Shown one piece after another: positions 24,996 through 34,363 of a DNA stretch of 64,000 bases. A program made the position numbers and the translations under genes. Every line of letters starts with the position of its first letter. The stretch's first letter is position 1. This stretch comes from Aliarcobacter sp017996075 (lineage in GTDB: Bacteria; Campylobacterota; Campylobacteria; Campylobacterales; Arcobacteraceae): assembly GCF_051062515.1 (NCBI RefSeq), contig NZ_JAMXEK010000001.1. One strand, 5' to 3'. Below the pieces are notes generated by a model. The model did no database searches. It had not been told where the DNA came from and worked only from the letters and a program-made list of their open reading frames with translations.

Positions 24996-25009
24996 TTGTT
25001 TAAAATCAA
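24996..25009. promoter_or_regulatory. FNR/CRP-type site upstream of nnrS
   Basis: TTGTTTAAAATCAA matches TTGAT-N4-ATCAA with one mismatch and lies 54 bases before the nnrS ATG. Given the perfect site at the nor-nir operon, joint control by an FNR/DNR-type regulator is likely. Confidence 0.55.
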
Positions 25010-25063
25010 GCTGGTTTATAAAAAAAATAGTTAAAATCTCTTAATTTATATTAGGAGATTTTA

Positions 25064-26326
25064 ATGACTTCGTGGTACAAAAAGTTTGCTTCGCAACCAC
25101 ATCAACCATTTTTTACAAATGGGGTAATATTTTTTATACTTTTTATAACTCTATTTGCTTTTGCTTATTCAAATAGTATAAAATTAGATACATCAATTTT
25201 AACATATCATGCATATGCTCTTATTTTTGTAGTATTTATTCAGTTTTTTTTAGGGTTTTTATTTGTTGTTTTTCCAAAATTTTTGATGCAAAGTGAAATA
25301 GCTTCAAAAGATTATATGGGACAATTTTTTCTATATTTTATATCTAGTTTAGGTATTTTACTCTCACTTATTTTTTACTCACAAATTACTATTTTATTTC
25401 AACTTCTAATGCTTTTTGCTCAAATTTTGAGTTTTAGACTTCTTTATAGTATTCACAGAAAAAGTATTATGAAAGATAAAAATGATACAAAATGGGTTTT
25501 AATGGCATTTAGTACAGGAATCGTTTCTCATTTTTTATATATAGTTTCAGAATTTGATTTTGATTCATCTTATTTGGTTTCAAAAATTGCTATAAATAGT
25601 GGATTTTATCTATTTTTATTTATGATTATTTTTATAATTTCTCAAAGAATGATTCCATTTTTTACAAGAGTTATGGTTCCTGAATATATTATAAATAAGA
25701 GTCCAAAGCTTTTAGATACTATATTTTTTCTACTTCTTTTAAAAGTTATTTTACTATCTTTTGATAATCCAAAACTAAATCTTTTTGCAGATATTCCTAT
25801 CTTTTTATTTATCTTAAAAGAGTTAATTCGTTGGAAAATGCCAACATTTAGAACACCACCAATAGTTTGGATTTTGCACCTTGGTTTATATTGGATTGTT
25901 GTAGCATTTTTTATATCTATTGTTGAGGGCATTTTTTCTTTTATTTATCCAAATTTCTATTTTGAAAAAGTTGTGATTCATACTTTAGCTATTGGATATT
26001 TTGTTACGGTTTTAGTAGGATTTGGGACTAGAGTAGTTCTTGGTCACTCTGGAAGAAAAATAGAGACAAAACTTTTTGCTCTTTTTATATTTATAAGTGT
26101 TCAGATTTTAGCTTTAGTTAGGATATTTGCATCTATTTGTGTGAATTTTGGATTAAACTATATTGTTTTTATAGAGTTAAGTGCTATTTTGTTGATATTA
26201 GCACTAATTATTTGGTCTTTTAAATATGTTGCTATTTTATTAGAAAATGATAAAAAACCAGAAATAGTAGTTCAAAAAGTAGAAGAAAATAAAAAAGAGG
26301 AATTTAAGCCAAAATGGAAAGTATAA
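25064..26326 (+). CDS. NnrS family membrane protein
   Basis: A 420-residue polytopic inner-membrane protein with about twelve hydrophobic spans. HQPFFTNGVIFF at the N-terminus, HAYALIFVVFIQFFLGFLF, QRMIPFFTRVM and GFGTRVVLGHSGR near residue 320 are NnrS hallmarks; conserved His residues are thought to bind heme and copper. NnrS lessens NO stress and often accompanies denitrification genes. It stands about 6 kb from the nor-nir operon with its own FNR-like site. The charged tail (from about 395) is not part of the core. Confidence 0.85.
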   Translation: MTSWYKKFASQPHQPFFTNGVIFFILFITLFAFAYSNSIKLDTSILTYHAYALIFVVFIQFFLGFLFVVFPKFLMQSEIASKDYMGQFFLYFISSLGILLSLIFYSQITILFQLLMLFAQILSFRLLYSIHRKSIMKDKNDTKWVLMAFSTGIVSHFLYIVSEFDFDSSYLVSKIAINSGFYLFLFMIIFIISQRMIPFFTRVMVPEYIINKSPKLLDTIFFLLLLKVILLSFDNPKLNLFADIPIFLFILKELIRWKMPTFRTPPIVWILHLGLYWIVVAFFISIVEGIFSFIYPNFYFEKVVIHTLAIGYFVTVLVGFGTRVVLGHSGRKIETKLFALFIFISVQILALVRIFASICVNFGLNYIVFIELSAILLILALIIWSFKYVAILLENDKKPEIVVQKVEENKKEEFKPKWKV

Positions 26327-26334
26327 ATATTTTA

Positions 26335-26360
26335 GTTTTCAAGGCTTTTGCCTTGAAAAC
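26335..26360. terminator. Bidirectional terminator nnrS/rhodanese
   Basis: GTTTTCAAGGC (26335-26345), TTTT loop, GCCTTGAAAAC (26350-26360): an 11-bp perfect stem flanked by AATATTTT and AATATTTTTT, between convergent genes. Confidence 0.85.
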
Positions 26361-26368
26361 AATATTTT

Positions 26369-27034
26369 TTATGGTTTAATCGTTGATAAACCAACGCTAA
26401 GCCACGACTGCATTCCACCTCTATACCATTTCATTTTTTCTTGAGGATAACCAATAGCTATTAACTCTTTCATAGCTTCAGGAGATTGTCCACACCAAAT
26501 TGCATTACAAAACATTAAAAGAGTTTTTGCATTTGTAAAGTCATATTTTCCATTTTTTTCAACTACTCCAAAAGTCTCTAAAGCCTCAGCAAACTCATCT
26601 GGATATTGAGATTTTTTTGTATAAACATATGGAACATTTATTGCAGTTGCAATAGTTTCATGGTTGTACCAGTTTTCAGTTCTACTATCAACTAAAAGAA
26701 GATTTTTATCTGTTTTTGATTTCTCTATAAACTCTAAAACTTCTAATTCCCCATAAGTCTCTATTTTATCTGATGCTTTTATTGGTGCAATTTTTCCAAA
26801 ATATGTTACAAAACTTCTTTTACAGTTCTCATCTACTGTTGGAGCTGCCTCATGAACTCCTCCAAATACATCTTTTGGATCAAATGCTACAGTTTCACAC
26901 TCTTTTGGTTTAGCTTCCCTTTTTATAGTTGTTTTTTTACCATTTTCTAAAGTTACTTCAACTCCAGAACTTTGTAAATCAGCACTTAGTAGTGAAGTGG
27001 CTACAACCAAACTTCCTAAAATTATTTTAAACAT
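26369..27034 (-). CDS. Periplasmic rhodanese-domain protein
   Basis: A 221-residue exported protein (signal peptide to about residue 18, LLSA). A rhodanese fold covers about 95-220, with LLLVDSRTENWYNHETI and the active-site loop FCNAIWCGQSPEAM. The catalytic Cys would be at position 170 or 175. A Cys at 46 and a Cys near 71 precede the domain. Such proteins transfer sulfane sulfur or act as redox sensors; the exact substrate is unknown. It is transcribed divergently from valS. Confidence 0.85.
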   Translation of the reverse strand: MFKIILGSLVVATSLLSADLQSSGVEVTLENGKKTTIKREAKPKECETVAFDPKDVFGGVHEAAPTVDENCKRSFVTYFGKIAPIKASDKIETYGELEVLEFIEKSKTDKNLLLVDSRTENWYNHETIATAINVPYVYTKKSQYPDEFAEALETFGVVEKNGKYDFTNAKTLLMFCNAIWCGQSPEAMKELIAIGYPQEKMKWYRGGMQSWLSVGLSTIKP

Positions 27035-27163
27035 AAACTCTCCTTGTTTTAAAATTGTATGGATTTTATTCTATCAAAAACTTTTAAAAATGACAACTAT
27101 CAGGGACTTAAGTGAAATTTAGATAAAATCTATGCCATTTTAGTAACACAATTAGGATTATTT

Positions 27164-29779
27164 ATGAGTGAAAAGTACGAACCATCAAAGGTAGAAGATA
27201 GTTTTTATAAGATTTGGGAAGATAGAGGTTATTTTGAGATTGATGGAAACAGATCAATTCAAGAGCCAAATAAAAATTTTGCAATTATGATGCCACCTCC
27301 AAATGTAACGGGAAGCTTACATATTGGACATGCACTTACATTTACATTGCAAGACATCATTACAAGATATAAAAGAATGGATGGGTTTAAAACTCTTTGG
27401 CAACCAGGAACTGACCATGCTGGAATTGCAACTCAAAATGTTGTTGAAAAGCAACTGTTAAAAGAGGGCACTACAAAAGAGGCTTTAGGAAGAGAAAAAT
27501 TCTTAGAAAGAGTTTGGAAGTGGAAAGAGTTTAGTGGGGGAACAATAGTTCATCAAATGAGAAAATTAGGAGTTAGTCCTGCTTGGAGTAGAGAGCGATT
27601 TACTATGGATGAGGGTTTAAAAGAGGCTGTAAAAGAGGCTTTTGTTAAACTTTATGATGAGGGTATGATTACTCAAAACAACTATATGGTAAATTGGTGT
27701 ACACACGATGGAGCTTTAAGTGATATAGAAGTTGAACACGAAGAGGTAAATGGTAAGTTCTATCATATGAACTATCATTTTGCTGATGGAAGTGGTTTTT
27801 TAACAGTTGCTACAACAAGACCTGAGACATATTTTGGAGATAGTGCTGTTATGGTTCATCCAGATGATGAGAGATATACAAATATTGTTGGACGTGAGGT
27901 AATTTTACCTTTAACAAATAGAAAAATAAAAGTAATTATAGATTCTCATGTTGATATGAGTTTTGGAACAGGTGTTGTGAAAGTAACTCCAGCTCATGAT
28001 ACAAATGACTATGAAGTAGGGCTTAGACATAACCTAGAGTTTATAAAATGCTTTGATGAAAAAGGTATTTTAAATGATTATTGTGGAGAGTTTAAAGGAC
28101 TTGAAAGATTAGAAGCACGACCAATAATTGTTAAAAAACTTCAAGATGAGGGCTTTATTGTAAAGATTGAAGAGCATAATCATCAAGTAGGACACTGTTA
28201 TAGATGTAAAAATATAGTTGAACCATATATTTCAAAACAGTGGTTTGTAAAAAAAGAGGTTGCAAAAAAATCAATTGAAAAAACTTATGCAGGTGAAGCT
28301 AAATTTCATCCAAGTCACTGGTTAAACTCATATAGAGCTTGGATGGATGAGTTAAGACCTTGGTGTATTTCAAGACAACTTTGGTGGGGACATAGAATTC
28401 CAGTATTCTATTGTGATAGCTGTAATCACCAATGGGCTACAAAAGAGGATGAACCAAAAGAGTGTCCAAAATGTGGAAAAGAGCATATTCATCAAGATCC
28501 AGATGTTTTAGATACTTGGTTTAGTAGTGCTTTATGGGCATTTTCACCACTTGGTTGGGGAAATAATGGTCAAATGCAAAAAACATTTGGTGAAAACGAT
28601 TTAAAAGATTTTTATCCAAACTCACTTTTAATTACTGGATTTGATATTATGTTCTTCTGGGTTGCTAGAATGATGATGATGGGTGAACACTTCATGGGGC
28701 AACTTCCATTTAAAGATATCTATATGCACGCATTAGTTCGAGATGAGCATGGTGCAAAAATGAGCAAATCAAAAGGAAATGTAATAGATCCTCTTGATAT
28801 GGTTGAAACTCATAGTGCTGATATTATTAGATTTACTTTAGCATATCTTGCAATTCAAGGAAGAGATATAAAACTTGGTGAAAAAAATCTTGAGCAGTTT
28901 AGAAACTTTACAAACAAGCTTTACAATGCTTCAAACTTTTTAACACTAAATGTAGATACATTCCCTGATTTAAAAGATATTGAAATCAAAACACCACTTG
29001 GACTTTATATGCAAAGCAAACTTAGCCATGCTGTTGATGAGGTAAGAAATTCACTTGATAGTTATAAGTTTAATGAAGCAGCAAGTACGCTTTATAGATT
29101 TGTTTGGATGGAGTTTTGTGATTGGGGAATTGAGTATTCAAAAGCTTCTAAAGAGTCTATTGTGGAATTAGGTAGCTTATTTAAAGAGACATTAAAAATG
29201 GTTAGTCCATTTATGCCATTTATTTCAGACTATTTATATCACAAATTAAGTGGAACAACACTTGAAAATGGTGATTCATTAATGATTATGAACTTCCCAA
29301 AAGATATTAAAAAAGATGAAAATATTGAAAATATGTTCTCTATTATTGAAGAGGCAATTATTGCTATACGAAGAGCTAAAACTCTAATTGATATGGGTAA
29401 CTCAAAAATCGAAAAAGCATATCTAAAACTTGATGCAAAAATTGATACAGATGTTGCAAAACCATTTATTGAAAAATTAGCAAAAGTTGAAAATATTGAG
29501 TTTGTAAATTCAAAAGTTGAAAACTCTATAACAGATGTTTCAAACAATCTTGAGGTTTATATTCCAACTTCTCAAATTGACATGAAACCAATTATTGAAA
29601 AGCTTGAAAAACAACAAGAGAAAGCTCAAAAAGAGTTTGATAAGTTAAATGGTATGTTATCAAATGAAAGATTTGTTGCAAATGCACCTGCAAATGTAAT
29701 TGAAGAGAATAAAAAAGCTCTAGATGAGGTAAAAACAAGGTTAGAAAAAATAGAGGCTGAACTAAAAAGTTTGAGTTAG
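27164..29779 (+). CDS. valS: Valyl-tRNA synthetase
   Basis: An 871-residue class I aminoacyl-tRNA synthetase charging tRNA-Val. The HIGH motif is in PPPNVTGSLHIGHALT (about 42-57) and KMSKS in GAKMSKSKGNVIDP (about 528). The editing domain (TTRPETYFGDSAVMVHP) and the C-terminal coiled coil (about 805-870, IEKLEKQQEKAQKEFDKL) are complete. A zinc-like CYRCKN and CDSCNH...CPKC pair is visible. It is monocistronic; the ATG follows TTAGGA. Confidence 0.97.
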   Translation: MSEKYEPSKVEDSFYKIWEDRGYFEIDGNRSIQEPNKNFAIMMPPPNVTGSLHIGHALTFTLQDIITRYKRMDGFKTLWQPGTDHAGIATQNVVEKQLLKEGTTKEALGREKFLERVWKWKEFSGGTIVHQMRKLGVSPAWSRERFTMDEGLKEAVKEAFVKLYDEGMITQNNYMVNWCTHDGALSDIEVEHEEVNGKFYHMNYHFADGSGFLTVATTRPETYFGDSAVMVHPDDERYTNIVGREVILPLTNRKIKVIIDSHVDMSFGTGVVKVTPAHDTNDYEVGLRHNLEFIKCFDEKGILNDYCGEFKGLERLEARPIIVKKLQDEGFIVKIEEHNHQVGHCYRCKNIVEPYISKQWFVKKEVAKKSIEKTYAGEAKFHPSHWLNSYRAWMDELRPWCISRQLWWGHRIPVFYCDSCNHQWATKEDEPKECPKCGKEHIHQDPDVLDTWFSSALWAFSPLGWGNNGQMQKTFGENDLKDFYPNSLLITGFDIMFFWVARMMMMGEHFMGQLPFKDIYMHALVRDEHGAKMSKSKGNVIDPLDMVETHSADIIRFTLAYLAIQGRDIKLGEKNLEQFRNFTNKLYNASNFLTLNVDTFPDLKDIEIKTPLGLYMQSKLSHAVDEVRNSLDSYKFNEAASTLYRFVWMEFCDWGIEYSKASKESIVELGSLFKETLKMVSPFMPFISDYLYHKLSGTTLENGDSLMIMNFPKDIKKDENIENMFSIIEEAIIAIRRAKTLIDMGNSKIEKAYLKLDAKIDTDVAKPFIEKLAKVENIEFVNSKVENSITDVSNNLEVYIPTSQIDMKPIIEKLEKQQEKAQKEFDKLNGMLSNERFVANAPANVIEENKKALDEVKTRLEKIEAELKSLS

Positions 29780-29793
29780 TTTTTCTTTGGAAC

Positions 29794-29807
29794 GGGGGCT
29801 TTAGTCC
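29794..29807. repeat. GC-rich REP-like hairpin
   Basis: GGGGGCTTTAGTCCC stands out as the only GC-rich patch in this gap, 15 bases after the valS stop. GGG/CCC arms with a CTTTAG loop resemble repetitive extragenic palindromes. It could instead be a weak valS terminator. No second copy was noticed in the window. Confidence 0.35.
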
Positions 29808-29850
29808 CAGCCATTAATAAGAAAAATAAATTATTTAGGGGGAATATAAA

Positions 29851-29991
29851 ATGTTTAAAAAACTATTCTTTTCATTTCCCAATTTAAATATTGGGAATGT
29901 ACATACTTATATTAACTTAACTATTTTTCTAATCTTGTATTTAATAAAATTGGATTTTGCCTACAATCTAAGACTGCATAAATATAGATAA
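29851..29991 (+). CDS. Possible 46-residue ORF with strong ribosome site
   Basis: ATG 29851 is preceded by AGGGGG at a good distance. The frame encodes MFKKLFFSFPN followed by a hydrophobic stretch (about 20-33). Its second half overlaps the toxin gene in antisense, and a perfect palindrome (TTCCCAAT/ATTGGGAA, 29876-29897) lies within it. It may be a leader peptide, the cut-off start of a gene displaced by the toxin-antitoxin insertion, or chance. Confidence 0.25.
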   Translation: MFKKLFFSFPNLNIGNVHTYINLTIFLILYLIKLDFAYNLRLHKYR

Positions 29992-30214
29992 AATTTTTAT
30001 CAAATTTATAGTAAATTGAAAATGGAAACCTTTTTGAAAGAACTCTAAAATAGTCTTTAACTTTAAAATGAATTCCATAGTAAATGTATAAAGATTCAAT
30101 ATCTGACATAATAGAATCTAAAAAATACTCTCCTAATTTATCTTTTTGATTTTCATAAAATAACATAGCCTTTGCTATATCATTTTGAGCATCATTTAAA
30201 ATTTTTATATTCAT
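29921..30214 (-). CDS. ParE/RelE-family toxin
   Basis: A 97-residue type II toxin of the ParE/RelE fold. The opening NDAQNDIAKAMLFYENQKDKLGEYFLDSIMSDIESL is the typical helical start, and RFPFSIYYKFDKNFIYIYAVLDCRQNP gives the core strands with the conserved Arg and a CR-NP ending. Members either poison gyrase (ParE) or cut mRNA on ribosomes (RelE). It overlaps the antitoxin by 4 bases, so the pair is translationally coupled. Confidence 0.85.
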   Translation of the reverse strand: MNIKILNDAQNDIAKAMLFYENQKDKLGEYFLDSIMSDIESLYIYYGIHFKVKDYFRVLSKRFPFSIYYKFDKNFIYIYAVLDCRQNPILLNTRLEK

Positions 30215-30414
30215 TTTAGTAGATTTCTTAGAGATTTTTTTGACTCTTCAATATCTATAAAATCAGTTTTATTTTCTCTATCTTTTAAAATATCTAAATG
30301 CCAATTTGGAGTTAATTCTTTGATATTTTCATTGTTTAAACTACTCCAAATCTGCTCCATCACTAAAAATTTCTCTTCTATATTCATATTTTCTATATTT
30401 ATTAAAGATGACAT
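30211..30414 (-). CDS. Antitoxin, addiction-module component family
   Basis: A 67-residue antitoxin. The short helical layout MNIEEKFLVMEQIWSSL...PNWHLDILKDRE...FIDIEESKKSLR matches the RelB-like 'addiction module component' family, which neutralises ParE/RelE toxins through its C-terminal tail. It comes first in the operon, as usual. It lies between valS and a chemoreceptor with no other mobile genes, so the module may be a lone recent arrival. Confidence 0.85.
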   Translation of the reverse strand: MSSLINIENMNIEEKFLVMEQIWSSLNNENIKELTPNWHLDILKDRENKTDFIDIEESKKSLRNLLK

Positions 30415-30554
30415 ATTTAGCCTTTATTTAAATTGGATTTCATTTTATAATATATATTCTTGATTGTCAATTTTTTTAATAGTAAATAAAAATTAAATTT
30501 TAGAGATATATTATTTCAAAGATTAATAAAATAATTATAAAATGAATAAATAAC

Positions 30555-30591
30555 TAAAGTAACATAATATTTTAAAGATTATGTTACTTTA
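30555..30591 (-). terminator. Terminator of the chemoreceptor gene
   Basis: Two 14-base arms, TAAAGTAACATAAT (30555-30568) and ATTATGTTACTTTA (30578-30591), form a perfect stem that includes the chemoreceptor stop codon; a T-rich run follows on the minus strand. Confidence 0.75.
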
Positions 30592-32119
30592 ACTCTTGAA
30601 GAGTTTTTATAAGCTTATTTGAAATATCAACTAAAGAGTTTGAGCTATCTTGTGTTTTTTGTGCTTCAATTAGTGTATTTTCAGTACTTAAAACAACATC
30701 TTGCATATTTTTTGTAACTTCATTTAAACTTCTAGAACCATCTTTTGCATTTTGTGAAACTATAGAAGAGTTCTGTTTTTGTTCACTCATAGATAGTGAA
30801 ATCTCTTTTGAAATAGTGCTAATATCAGATATTGTATCATCTATTTCATGAATAGAGTCAAGTGAATTTTTAACCAAATTTTGAATAAGCGCAATTCTTT
30901 CTGTTATATTTTTTGCAGCATCATTCGACCTTGAAGCTAAATTTCTTACTTCTTGAGCAACTACTGCAAAACCTTTTCCAGCTTCTCCTGCTGTTGCTGC
31001 TTCAACTGCTGCATTTAGACTTAAAATATTTGTTTGAAATGCTATTTGAGAGATTATATTTACTGTTTCACCTATTTTTTGACTCTCTTCATTTAATTTT
31101 ACCATTGCAGTTGCTGTCTGTTTTGATTGAACAGTTGCCTCTTGAGCTATTTGTTCATTTTTTGAAGTTTTTGAAGAGATATCTACAATTGCTTGTTGCA
31201 TCTCATCTATTTTGTTTGATAAATCTTGAATTAAAGAGTTTATGTTTTGTGAAGAACTAGTAGCATTTTGAGAGTTTTCATTTGAAAATTTTGCATCTTT
31301 TAACATATTTATTGAAGTAGTTAAAAGAGTATTTAAAGAGTTTGAAAACTCTTTTATCTCTTTTTCAACTTCAAACATTGTATTTTTTTTATTTGTAATA
31401 TCTGTTGCATATTTTACAACTCTAAAAGCTTTGCCCTTCATATCTAAAATTGGATTGTAACTTGCTTGTATCCAAACGTGGTTACCATTTTTTGCAATTC
31501 TTAAATATTCACCACTATCAAACTCTCCACGATTTAGTTTTTTCCAAAACTCTTTGTACTCATTTGAATTTTTATAGTTCTCTTCACAAAAAATAGAGTG
31601 ATGTTTTCCAACAATATCATCTTTTTTGTAACCTAGAGTATTTAAAAAATTATCATTTGCATTTAAAATGTTTCCATTCATATCAAATTCTATAACCGCA
31701 TTAGACTTATTTATAGCTTTTACTTGTCCTATATAAAATAGATTTCTTAATCGATTTTTTGTAATATCTTGAGCTAGTTTTACAACTTCCACAACTTTTC
31801 CATTTTCAATAATTGGCATATAAGAGGCTCTTAAAAATATTAGATTTCCATCTTTTTTTACTCTTTGAAATTCTGCTGTTACAGTTTCTCCTGCTCTTAC
31901 AACATCCCAACCATCTTTGTACTCTTGAGTTTTTGCAAATTTCTCTTCACAAAAAATAGAGTGATGTTTCCCTACAACCTCTTCTAAAGAGTAACCCATA
32001 GTTTTCAAAAAAACTTCATTTGCTTTTATTACTGTACCATCTGGTTTAAAATAAATAACTGCATAGTTACTATTTATAACTTCGCTTAAAATCTTCTCAT
32101 TTTTATTTTTAAAAAACAT
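30584..32119 (-). CDS. Soluble PAS-PAS methyl-accepting chemotaxis protein
   Basis: A 511-residue chemoreceptor without membrane spans. Two PAS domains of nearly the same sequence (about 8-118 and 130-240) each contain GKHHSIFCEE and a W-x-R-G-like turn; they probably bind a redox cofactor or heme. A signalling domain follows (about 290-505), with the conserved hairpin tip around NILSLNAAVEAATAGEAGKGFAVVA. The architecture matches BdlA of Pseudomonas, a biofilm-dispersion sensor, and Aer-like energy sensors. No HAMP is present. It is a single-gene transcript with its own terminator. Confidence 0.9.
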   Translation of the reverse strand: MFFKNKNEKILSEVINSNYAVIYFKPDGTVIKANEVFLKTMGYSLEEVVGKHHSIFCEEKFAKTQEYKDGWDVVRAGETVTAEFQRVKKDGNLIFLRASYMPIIENGKVVEVVKLAQDITKNRLRNLFYIGQVKAINKSNAVIEFDMNGNILNANDNFLNTLGYKKDDIVGKHHSIFCEENYKNSNEYKEFWKKLNRGEFDSGEYLRIAKNGNHVWIQASYNPILDMKGKAFRVVKYATDITNKKNTMFEVEKEIKEFSNSLNTLLTTSINMLKDAKFSNENSQNATSSSQNINSLIQDLSNKIDEMQQAIVDISSKTSKNEQIAQEATVQSKQTATAMVKLNEESQKIGETVNIISQIAFQTNILSLNAAVEAATAGEAGKGFAVVAQEVRNLASRSNDAAKNITERIALIQNLVKNSLDSIHEIDDTISDISTISKEISLSMSEQKQNSSIVSQNAKDGSRSLNEVTKNMQDVVLSTENTLIEAQKTQDSSNSLVDISNKLIKTLQELK

Positions 32120-32179
32120 TTGATAAACTCCCCTTGAAAATTTGATTATACATCAAAAAATCTTTTTATTATTAAAATC

Positions 32180-33034
32180 TTAAGATTTTGATTTTATAAC
32201 CCTGTATAAAATATCAACAAATAGTATAGAGATAAAAGATATAAAAAACCACAAAAAGTGGTTTAAAAACTCAGTTTTTGCTTCTTTGTATAGTTCAAAA
32301 TATATTTTCTCTATATTTGTGTTTATATAAAATATTGCATCATTTTGTAAACTATTGTTTACTTTACTTGCTTCTTCATTAAAATATATAGGAACTAATT
32401 TTTTAAACCAAACTGGTGCTATATTTTCATTTTGATTATTTGTAAATGAGCTAATATCTTTTTCAAAACTTATAATCGCACTTGAACTTTTTGTTTCATC
32501 AAACTGGTTTGTGGCATCAAAATTTATTACTAAAGTTGAGAGTTTTCTAAAATTTTTGCTAGGAACAAATGTATATATATCACTACTAGGAGTAATATTT
32601 TTATTTATCTCATTTGGAATAGAACCTTCAATAGTTAAAAGCTCTTTTTGTAAATCATCACTTTGAGTAGATAGAATAATTTGCCCCAAATTATCATCTA
32701 TTTTTATATTTGATATCTCCCAAGATAAGTTTTTATCTAGGTTATTTGTAAGATCAATGAGTTCTTTTTCTTTTATTGAAAAAAGAGCTTTTTGAATAGA
32801 TATTGATGAAAAGTTGTCATTAAAAACAGAATTTATTGTATTTAATATCTCAATATCTTTGTTTTTAAGATATTTTTTTAAATTCTCTTGTATAAAAAGA
32901 GATGTAGTTTTTGTCTCTAGTTGATATTTTGTAAGAATTTGCTCTTTTTGTTTTTCAAAGTTATTTAAAAATGAAAACCCAAATCCTATTAATAAAATAG
33001 ATATTAAAAAAAAGTAAACTACAAATCTTAACAT
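32180..33034 (-). CDS. Lone periplasmic sensor-domain protein (LapD-N-like)
   Basis: A 284-residue protein with an N-terminal span (about 4-24), a periplasmic domain of about 230 residues and a C-terminal span (about 260-278), ending six residues later. The APVWFKKLVPI segment and overall layout resemble the periplasmic domain of LapD/MoxY-type c-di-GMP receptors, but no GGDEF, EAL or kinase follows. The assignment is tentative. It begins 6 bases after the YajR-like transporter and may be a signalling partner, or a receptor that lost its output domain. Confidence 0.45.
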   Translation of the reverse strand: MLRFVVYFFLISILLIGFGFSFLNNFEKQKEQILTKYQLETKTTSLFIQENLKKYLKNKDIEILNTINSVFNDNFSSISIQKALFSIKEKELIDLTNNLDKNLSWEISNIKIDDNLGQIILSTQSDDLQKELLTIEGSIPNEINKNITPSSDIYTFVPSKNFRKLSTLVINFDATNQFDETKSSSAIISFEKDISSFTNNQNENIAPVWFKKLVPIYFNEEASKVNNSLQNDAIFYINTNIEKIYFELYKEAKTEFLNHFLWFFISFISILFVDILYRVIKSKS

Positions 33035-33040
33035 CTTAAA

Positions 33041-34363
33041 TCACTTCAAAATTGATTTAATATCATCTTCACTTATCTTATCAACACTATATTTTACTAC
33101 TAAAATATTTTCTGTATTATTTATATACCATTCATCGATATTTGAATTATCGTTTAGTTTTCCACTATTTTCAAGTTTGTACTCATTTAAATTTAGATAT
33201 AAATTTTTTGTTTTTGATGGATTTTTCATTAAAATTATTAAAATAGCCCATAATATACAAATAACAGCAACTGCTAAAGTGAAACTTTCTATCTCATAAG
33301 AGTCTAATTTGTCTAATAATATACCACCAAAAACTCCACCAACAAATGTTCCTAAATATCCAAAAGAGTTAAATACTCCTAAAACACTTCCTCTTTGGTG
33401 AACCTTTGCAAACTTAGATGTAAGAGATTGCATAATTGGCTCATGCATATTAAATCCTATAAAAAATAGAACAACACCAATACAAAATATTATAGAACTA
33501 CTGCTAAATCCCATCAATAAATAAGAGATTATAAATAACAAAATTCCTATAACTAATACTTCTCTATATTTTCCTTTTTTCTCTGCTAAAATTGAAGCTG
33601 GTCCCATTGCAAGAAGCCCTAAAATCATAGATGGAATATATACTTGCCATAAATCTTTTATATCCCAGTTGTATATTTTTGTAAGAATTATTGGAATAAC
33701 TAAAAATGCAAAAGTCATCAAAGCTTTTTGTAAAAAGTTTGTAATATGCATTTTGTTTATATTTGCATTTCCTAAAACATCTTGTAGCTTTAATTTATCA
33801 TTGTAAGTATGAGTTATTTTTGGTGGATTTGGTACTTTTTTAATTAATACAAAAATAGCAATCAAAGATAAAATCATAGTAATATAAAAAAGTGTTGGAA
33901 CACCTGCATATCCACCAATAATAGGCCCCAATCCCATAGCAAGAGCAAATGAAATACCAATAAAACCACCCATAATTGCCATAGCTTTTGATCTTTGTTC
34001 TTCTTTTACAACATCACTAATCATAGCAGTTACAACTGCTCCAATAGCTCCTGCCCCTTGTAAAAGTCTTCCTAAAAGAAGAGCCAAAATATCTGTTGCT
34101 AGAGCACAAATAAGTGAACCAATAGCAAAAAGTAAAAGACCAGTGATTATTGTTCCTTTTCTTCCTAATTTGTCACTCATAATTCCAAAAGGAGTTTGAA
34201 AAATAACTTGAGTTAGTGCATAACCACCAACAACAATTCCAACAAGTGTAGCATTTGCACCCTCTAGGCTAAATGCATATACAGATATAACAGGAAGAAC
34301 TATAAAAAGTCCAAAAAATCGTAAAGATATAATAAAACTCAAAGGTAAAACTGATTTAATCAT
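33041..34363 (-). CDS. MFS transporter, YajR-like
   Basis: A 440-residue major facilitator with 12 spans. SLRFFGLFIVLPVISVYAF, the motif A loop GIMSDKLGRKGT (about 61-72) and LQGAGAIGAVVTAMISD closely resemble E. coli YajR. After span 12 a tail of about 45 residues (ENILVVKYSVDKISEDDIKSILK) resembles part of the ferredoxin-like YAM domain of YajR, although shorter. Substrate unknown; YajR-type proteins are presumed proton-driven drug exporters. Confidence 0.8.
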   Translation of the reverse strand: MIKSVLPLSFIISLRFFGLFIVLPVISVYAFSLEGANATLVGIVVGGYALTQVIFQTPFGIMSDKLGRKGTIITGLLLFAIGSLICALATDILALLLGRLLQGAGAIGAVVTAMISDVVKEEQRSKAMAIMGGFIGISFALAMGLGPIIGGYAGVPTLFYITMILSLIAIFVLIKKVPNPPKITHTYNDKLKLQDVLGNANINKMHITNFLQKALMTFAFLVIPIILTKIYNWDIKDLWQVYIPSMILGLLAMGPASILAEKKGKYREVLVIGILLFIISYLLMGFSSSSIIFCIGVVLFFIGFNMHEPIMQSLTSKFAKVHQRGSVLGVFNSFGYLGTFVGGVFGGILLDKLDSYEIESFTLAVAVICILWAILIILMKNPSKTKNLYLNLNEYKLENSGKLNDNSNIDEWYINNTENILVVKYSVDKISEDDIKSILK

